Assembly (NCBI GenBank): GCA_027292775.1
Contig: JAPUGL010000071.1
Coordinates: forward strand, 1 to 34,941
DNA: 34,941 nt
Direction: 5' to 3'
Origin: Gammaproteobacteria bacterium
GTDB lineage: Bacteria; Pseudomonadota; Gammaproteobacteria; Steroidobacterales; MnTg04
Positions within the stretch are counted from its first letter, which is position 1; each line of letters begins with the position of its first letter. The position numbers and the translations under genes were made by a program. Under the pieces are notes generated by a model. It saw only the letters and a list, made by a program, of their open reading frames with translations, was not told the origin of the DNA and made no database searches. Shown in pieces: positions 28,159 to 34,941 of this stretch.

Positions 28159-28854
28159 GTGAAAGCAAAAACCCTGAGCCTATTTTTTGCCATCGTGTTT
28201 ATTTCGTGGCTGAACCTCGCCCAGACCCATGCTATCGAACCGGACGCCGAGGACGCGGTCGAGAATTCGGAGAAGGCATGGGGCTTGCTTGATGCCTATC
28301 TGACCGGGGTTACGACGATGCGCGCGCAATTTCGGCAGGTTCTTTTGGACGAAAACCAACAAATAGTGCAAACCGCCGGCGGAATCCTGGTATTGAAAAG
28401 GCCGGGGCAGTTCCGTTGGGATTACCAAGACCCATATGAGCAATTGATTCTGTCGGATGGCACGCACCTTTGGCTTTACGACCCTGACCTGGAGCAGGTC
28501 ATCGTGAAAGATCTCGATGTTTCACTGGCAAACACGCCAGCAATGTTGCTGAGCGGAGATGCCAGCATGACCGATGGTTTCAAGTTGATGGAAGCCGGTC
28601 AATATGGCGAGGTGTTCTGGATGACGCTCGTGCCGCGCAGTCAAGAGACTGATTTCCGGAATATTTCACTGGGGTTCGTCGGTGGACAGTTGCAACTAAT
28701 GGAACTTGAAGACTCTCTTGACCAGGTCACCCGCATCATATTGCAGGAGGTGGAGAGAAACCCGGAATTGGCCGATGATACGTTTCGGTTCGTGCCACCG
28801 GCAGGCTCGGATGTTATTGGTGAATTGCCGGTTGCCAATCAGGATAATCAGTGA
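28159..28854 (+). CDS. lolA: Outer-membrane lipoprotein carrier protein LolA
   Basis: Signal peptide; TTMRAQFRQVLLDENQQIVQTAGGILVLKRPGQFRWDYQDPYEQLILSDGTHLWLYDPDLEQVIVK; downstream of ftsK. GTG start. Confidence 0.95.
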   Translation: MKAKTLSLFFAIVFISWLNLAQTHAIEPDAEDAVENSEKAWGLLDAYLTGVTTMRAQFRQVLLDENQQIVQTAGGILVLKRPGQFRWDYQDPYEQLILSDGTHLWLYDPDLEQVIVKDLDVSLANTPAMLLSGDASMTDGFKLMEAGQYGEVFWMTLVPRSQETDFRNISLGFVGGQLQLMELEDSLDQVTRIILQEVERNPELADDTFRFVPPAGSDVIGELPVANQDNQ

Positions 28855-29264
28855 CCGCGGCAGGCGGGAAGCAACTCAAGTACATGCGATTTTGGCTAGG
28901 CGGTGGCTGGCTGCTGGTTTTCGTTGCGATGATCACGAGCGTGCTGCCAGGGATGCCGATATTTACCGTGCAATACAGCGACAAGATTTTTCACGCAACG
29001 ACCTACTTTATTCTCATGGGCTGGTTTTCAGGGATTTACCTGCCGTCTCGTTTTTGGTTGATCGCGTTGGCTTTTGCGCTGCTCGGGGTCGCGCTGGAAT
29101 TTTTGCAAACCCTGTTTCCGTATCGTTTTTTTGATCCGTGGGATATCGCCGCCAATATATCTGGGGTGGCAATCGCGTGGTTGGTCGCGGTGGCTGGCAT
29201 GAGCAATTGGTGTCAGCTGATAGAACGGCGAATTGACGGGTCCGGGAACGGCACTGGCTACTGA
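28851..29264 (+). CDS. VanZ-like small membrane protein
   Basis: SDKIFHATTYFILMGWFSGIY...LGVALEFLQTLFPYRFFDPWDIAANISGVAIAW; VanZ-type motif; GTGA overlap with lolA. Confidence 0.8.
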   Translation: MTAAGGKQLKYMRFWLGGGWLLVFVAMITSVLPGMPIFTVQYSDKIFHATTYFILMGWFSGIYLPSRFWLIALAFALLGVALEFLQTLFPYRFFDPWDIAANISGVAIAWLVAVAGMSNWCQLIERRIDGSGNGTGY

Positions 29265-30583
29265 TGCCCGAACAGGCTCAAAAGCGCATTCCATTCCAGC
29301 CATTGGCTGATCGCATGCGCCCGCGCTCGATCGATGAGTTCCATGGCCAAGTCCATCTGCTCGGAGACAACAAGCCGTTACGAATGCTTTTCGATGGAAA
29401 GTCACTGCACAGCCTTATCCTTTGGGGGCCGCCGGGAACCGGAAAAACAACTCTTGCGCGCATGCTGGCCGACCACTGCGAAGCAGATTTTGTCGGCCTG
29501 TCCGCTGTCATGGCTGGCGTCAAGGACATACGCCAGGCAGTCGAGCAGGCACGATTCCAGCGGGATAATGCGAACCGGGACACCTTGCTTTTCCTTGACG
29601 AAGTCCATCGCTTTAACAAATCACAGCAGGACGCGTTCCTGCCTTTCGTCGAGGACGGCACCTTGATTTTTATTGGCGCAACAACTGAAAACCCGTCCTT
29701 CGAGCTCAATAATGCGTTGCTGTCGCGTGCGCGTACCTATGTTTTGAAACCGCTCGACGATGAAGCCTTGCTTGCGATTGCCCGTGACGCAATGAAAGAT
29801 GACGAGCGAGGATTGGGTAAGCAGAAGCTTTTGCTCGACGAGGATATAGCCGGTTTGTTGGTGCGAGCGGCGGATGGTGACGCGAGGCGATTACTGACGA
29901 TGCTGGAGATAGCCGCGGACCTAGTCGGTCACAACGGAGAGATTTCGGAAGAAATTATTCGTGAGCTGGCGACCGACGGCGTGCGACGCTTTGACAAACG
30001 CGGTGATGAATTCTACGACCAGATTTCCGCTTTGCATAAATCGGTACGCGGAAGCGATCCTGATGCGGCGCTGTACTGGCTGGTGCGGATGCTGGACGGC
30101 GGCTGCGATCCCTTGTATATCGCGCGGCGTGTTTTACGTATGGCCAGCGAGGATATAGGAAATGCAGATCCCAGGGCGCTGACGCTGGCTTTGCAGGCCT
30201 GGGATGTATATCAGAGGTTGGGAAGCCCGGAGGGGGAACTGGCAATTGCCCAGGCAATCGTCTACATGGCTTGCGCGGCAAAAAGCAACGCCGTTTACCG
30301 AGCCTTCAATAGTGCGAAAAAAGAAATTTCCAAGGGGGGCAGTCTGCCGGTTCCGATGCATTTGCGTAATTCCCCAACGCGGCTAATGAAAGAATTGGGG
30401 CATGGTAAAGGATACCGATATTCCCATGACGAGACAGATGCTTTTGCTGCCGGCGAAAAATATTTTCCGAAGGAAATGGAGCCACAAAGGTACTATCATC
30501 CCGTGCCGCGTGGGCTTGAAATTCGCATCGGGGAGAAACTTGCGGATCTCAGACGCCAAAATCGCGATCAAAAGGATTGCTGA
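29264..30583 (+). CDS. rarA: Replication-associated recombination protein RarA (MgsA) AAA+ ATPase
   Basis: PLADRMRPRSIDEFHGQVHLLG; Walker A GPPGTGKTTLARML; DEVHRFNKSQQDAFLPFVEDGTLIFIGATTENPSFELNNALLSR. Confidence 0.97.
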   Translation: MPEQAQKRIPFQPLADRMRPRSIDEFHGQVHLLGDNKPLRMLFDGKSLHSLILWGPPGTGKTTLARMLADHCEADFVGLSAVMAGVKDIRQAVEQARFQRDNANRDTLLFLDEVHRFNKSQQDAFLPFVEDGTLIFIGATTENPSFELNNALLSRARTYVLKPLDDEALLAIARDAMKDDERGLGKQKLLLDEDIAGLLVRAADGDARRLLTMLEIAADLVGHNGEISEEIIRELATDGVRRFDKRGDEFYDQISALHKSVRGSDPDAALYWLVRMLDGGCDPLYIARRVLRMASEDIGNADPRALTLALQAWDVYQRLGSPEGELAIAQAIVYMACAAKSNAVYRAFNSAKKEISKGGSLPVPMHLRNSPTRLMKELGHGKGYRYSHDETDAFAAGEKYFPKEMEPQRYYHPVPRGLEIRIGEKLADLRRQNRDQKDC

Positions 30584-30613
30584 GCACGTAAGCATTTCCT
30601 ACTGGGAGGTCTT

Positions 30614-30991
30614 TTGAGTACATTGCTGGCAATTGGCGCAGGAGGCGCTCTTGGTGCATTGGCACGGTACGGTATCTACAATGCGGTCCATGGCGCACTG
30701 GGACGAGATTTTCCTTATGGCACCCTGACGGTCAATGTTATCGGTAGCCTGGCAATGGGTTTCCTGTATGTCTGGCTGTTCGATCGGATGAACATGGGGC
30801 CCGTGTGGCGGGCGTTTACCTTGATTGGGTTTATCGGCGCCTTTACCACTTTTTCAGCGTTCTCGATGGAAACGCTGAACCTGATTCTGCAGGGAGCCTG
30901 GATTCGCTCGATGATCAATATGTTGCTCAGTCTGGTTCTTTGTGTCGGTGCCGCCGGACTGGGTGTGTGGCTGGGCCGGGCCGCGGCTTGA
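30614..30991 (+). CDS. crcB: Fluoride channel CrcB/Fluc
   Basis: GALGALARYGIYNAVHG...YGTLTVNVIGSLAMGFLY...GFIGAFTTFSAFSMETLNL; GGAGGT RBS, TTG start. Confidence 0.95.
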   Translation: MSTLLAIGAGGALGALARYGIYNAVHGALGRDFPYGTLTVNVIGSLAMGFLYVWLFDRMNMGPVWRAFTLIGFIGAFTTFSAFSMETLNLILQGAWIRSMINMLLSLVLCVGAAGLGVWLGRAAA

Positions 30992-30996
30992 TTTGA

Positions 30997-32295
<1,299 letters not shown>

Positions 32296-32307
32296 CCGAA
32301 TAAATTG

Positions 32308-34638
32308 TTATTCCTTGTCGTGCCAGTTCGCGGGCAATGTCTTGATATGCAGATCGCGTTGCGGGAATGGAATCGTGATCGATTGTTCACGGAAGGCTGC
32401 GTCGATTGCAAAATTGATATCACTGGTCACATCGTAGCGTCGTTCGATGCGTTTTATCCTGACTCTCAATTCAAAATTTAGCGAACTATCGCCAAATTCC
32501 ATAAACAGCGCTTTCGGTGGCGTTGCCCGGGTCGGGTCGGTAATCACCTCCGGGTGATCTCTGCCTGCGGTTTCCAGGATTTCCTTTACCAGTTTGGTGT
32601 CCGAGCCATAGGCCACACCCACATTTATCCTAATCCGGCCGTGCGGGTCGTGTAGCACCCAGTTGGTCACCTGGGCGGAGACCAGTTCCGAATTGGGTAC
32701 GATGACATTCTGGTTATCCAGCGATTCGATTTCCGTGGAGCGGATACTGATGCGTTTGACGAAGCCTTCGACCGTGCCCACCGTGACGAAATCTCCAACC
32801 TTTACTGGTCTTTCAAACAACAAAATCATGCCCGAAATAAAATTGTTGGCAATCGACTGAAGGCCAAAACCAATACCGACAGACAGCGCAGCGGCAACAT
32901 ATGCCAGGCCGGCAAGACTGACGCCGGCCAGCGTAAGACCGGTAATCACCGCAATCGTGAAACCCGCATACCCGGCCAGTGTCACCATGGAGTCCCGGGC
33001 GCCACGATCCATGGTCATATGGCGTACCCAGCGTCTCTGTATCAGGCCCTTGATCCAGCTCGTTACCAATAACAGGCCCGTAAATACGATAATTCCGGAC
33101 AATATGTTGAGCGGCAGAATACCGACTGCACCGATCGTAAATCCTTCGGTGACATACCCGACGAGACGCGCCAAAACCGTGCCCGAGTTGTCCCAGATCC
33201 AGATGAGCAATGCAGCAAAACTGAGCCACACCGTAATATCTATCAGTAGTTGATACGGGCCGAGTCGGCTTGGTTTTTCGGCAGAGCTTATCCCTAAGTA
33301 TGTGCGCGTTGTAAAGGCAAGCGGACTGCTGCCGGTGGTAATCGCATTTCTTGTTTGCTCGATCAGCCACAACAGCATCCAGATCGCGAAACCGGACATG
33401 GCGGTGAGAACGATCCCACGGGTCAGGTAGCTTGCAAAATTATGATAGCCGAGGATTTCGACGAGTATAGATACCAGGATAATCAGCAGAATAAGGAAGC
33501 GGGTGAATCTGAATCGATTCATCATCCCTGGTATTTTTCTGGCGATAAGCAAAACCCAGAGCAGGGAAAATGCCAGCAACAATGTGAGTAACGACCGCGG
33601 CAATGTGTCCAAGTCTTCGGGTAGGTAGACCAACGAGCCTTGCCCTAAAATGACATAACTGACGACCAGCACCTCAAGAAATCGATGGAGGCGCCGGCGT
33701 ACGGGCTTGACCATGCCGGGGACAAGGCCTTCGACTTCGGCCGCCGGTGATAATGGGCCGGTACTCCAATCGATTACGACCCGGCCGAACCCGTAAGCCA
33801 TCACACCAATGGCCAGCCGAAAGGAAGCGACGTTCCACACCAGTTCCGCAGAATAAATATTGATGACAATGGCGGCTATCAAACCCGTCAAAAGAATCGG
33901 TGCGTATTCAGCGAGCGGCCCGGGAATCAGGTATTTGAATTCGGGTGTACGCTCTTCCGCCCCGGTGTTTTTTTGCCAGCGTTTGAATTTGATTCTCAGG
34001 ACTTGGCCAATCCCAAATGCCAGAGCGACCAGGAAAGTCAATATCCAGATCGAGTCGATGCCGTCATCATCGGAGGGGACCGGCGTCAGCGCCTGAATTA
34101 TCTTCGCGGGCCAAAGCCTGACTGTTTTGAGCTTTCCTTCACCGTTATGCCACAGGGCATCACCCCGGCTCATCACACGTCGCCGTGACAAGCGAGAACC
34201 CTTCTGCTCGGCTATTTCTGTCAGGCCGTCAGATCGCGAAATAACCAATTCGCAATTCGACAAGAGGGCTTCCACGAGGCTTTTTTCTGACTGTAACGCG
34301 TTGCGTCTTTCCCAGATTTCAATATTTTCATTTTCGTTGAATACCGGAAGTATCCCCAGCTCGCTGTCCAGTCTTTCCACTTCCGGTCGAGTGTCGGCAA
34401 CGCAGCGCTCGGCGCCTGTTCGCAGTCGACCGACCAGTTCGAGAGCATTGCTAACCGTCAGCTCATTTGCCTCGGGAGCTTTAAACTGAAGCTGCATAGC
34501 CTCGATGTCTTCGATGGCGGTGCCCGGATCAAAGGCCTCGTCGTCCGGCGCCTGCTGGGCGAGCAGGGCGGTGCTGCCAACCATCGCCAGCCAGGCGGCG
34601 GCGGTGAGAAGAGCGTGTCGACGAATCCCTTTAGACAT
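32308..34638 (-). CDS. MscS-family mechanosensitive ion channel (large, MscK/YbiO-like architecture)
   Basis: N-terminal signal-like segment, multiple TM helices, MscS core AALSVGIGFGLQSIANNFISGMILLFERPVKVGDFVTVGTVEGFVKRISIRSTEIESLDNQNVIVPNSELVSAQVTNW. Confidence 0.93.
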   Translation of the reverse strand: MSKGIRRHALLTAAAWLAMVGSTALLAQQAPDDEAFDPGTAIEDIEAMQLQFKAPEANELTVSNALELVGRLRTGAERCVADTRPEVERLDSELGILPVFNENENIEIWERRNALQSEKSLVEALLSNCELVISRSDGLTEIAEQKGSRLSRRRVMSRGDALWHNGEGKLKTVRLWPAKIIQALTPVPSDDDGIDSIWILTFLVALAFGIGQVLRIKFKRWQKNTGAEERTPEFKYLIPGPLAEYAPILLTGLIAAIVINIYSAELVWNVASFRLAIGVMAYGFGRVVIDWSTGPLSPAAEVEGLVPGMVKPVRRRLHRFLEVLVVSYVILGQGSLVYLPEDLDTLPRSLLTLLLAFSLLWVLLIARKIPGMMNRFRFTRFLILLIILVSILVEILGYHNFASYLTRGIVLTAMSGFAIWMLLWLIEQTRNAITTGSSPLAFTTRTYLGISSAEKPSRLGPYQLLIDITVWLSFAALLIWIWDNSGTVLARLVGYVTEGFTIGAVGILPLNILSGIIVFTGLLLVTSWIKGLIQRRWVRHMTMDRGARDSMVTLAGYAGFTIAVITGLTLAGVSLAGLAYVAAALSVGIGFGLQSIANNFISGMILLFERPVKVGDFVTVGTVEGFVKRISIRSTEIESLDNQNVIVPNSELVSAQVTNWVLHDPHGRIRINVGVAYGSDTKLVKEILETAGRDHPEVITDPTRATPPKALFMEFGDSSLNFELRVRIKRIERRYDVTSDINFAIDAAFREQSITIPFPQRDLHIKTLPANWHDKE

Positions 34639-34807
34639 GGTCCGGTATTATAGCCGTAGCTTGATCTGTGGCCTAATGACGCCGTTCACGAATTATGTCT
34701 TGAATATTGAACTCCAAAAAGGCGAGAATTCGCATCGGCAAGCGGGCCGAGAATCAGATTTCGACCTCTCCGCACCGGCAACTGCGGCGGTTGAGGGAAA
34801 AAAATTT

Positions 34808-34898
34808 GGAGAGGTGGCAGAGTGGTTGAATGCGGTGGTCTTGAAAACCATTAACGGTTTGTAGCCGTTCGGGGGTTCGAATCCCTCCCTCTCCGCCA
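34808..34898 (+). tRNA. tRNA-Ser (anticodon UGA), CCA encoded
   Basis: Acceptor GGAGAGG/CCTCTCC, discriminator G and CCA at 34896-34898, anticodon loop CTTGAAA (TGA at 34842-34844), long variable arm, GGTTCGAATCC T-arm. Confidence 0.97.
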
Positions 34899-34936
34899 AA
34901 AACACATTAGCCCCTTCCAGGGGCTTTTGTGTTTTT
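34898..34936. terminator. Bidirectional-type terminator after tRNA-Ser
   Basis: AGCCCCT-TCC-AGGGGCT stem with outer AAAAACACA/TGTGTTTTT pairing. Confidence 0.9.
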
Positions 34937-34941
34937 GCCTG

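Noticed and set aside
30584-30613. Possible fluoride riboswitch ahead of crcB
   Set aside because: Only a 30-bp gap follows rarA, too short for a crcB-motif riboswitch, and I see no matching structure.

Overview
The window looks like ordinary chromosomal backbone of a GC-rich gammaproteobacterium, densely packed with recognisable genes. I found no transposase, integrase, phage module or CRISPR array. Left to right: the C-terminal tail of FabH with a terminator; a short accessory-looking stretch (60-aa WDxYxxW protein, possible hidden 42-aa membrane ORF, DUF1232/YkvA-like protein) containing two perfect CRP-type palindromes; a GST; an L,D-transpeptidase convergent with an OprI/Lpp-like alanine-zipper lipoprotein; a PYROXD2/phytoene-desaturase-like oxidoreductase; a lexA-imuA-imuB-dnaE2 SOS mutagenesis operon behind two perfect LexA boxes; a partial type II secretion operon (gspC-D-E-F); a CHASE2 adenylate cyclase; and a clpS-clpA-infA-aat-trxB-ald-ftsK-lolA-vanZ-like-rarA-crcB-serS block that closely parallels the E. 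coli clpS-to-serS region; then an MscS-family channel and tRNA-Ser(UGA). I see no convincing wholly new multi-gene system. The best leads are the tandem CRP-like palindromes with unannotated small ORFs at 120-520, the self-regulated mutasome operon with an AT-rich break before imuB, and an unexplained ~300-bp segment between dnaE2 and gspF.
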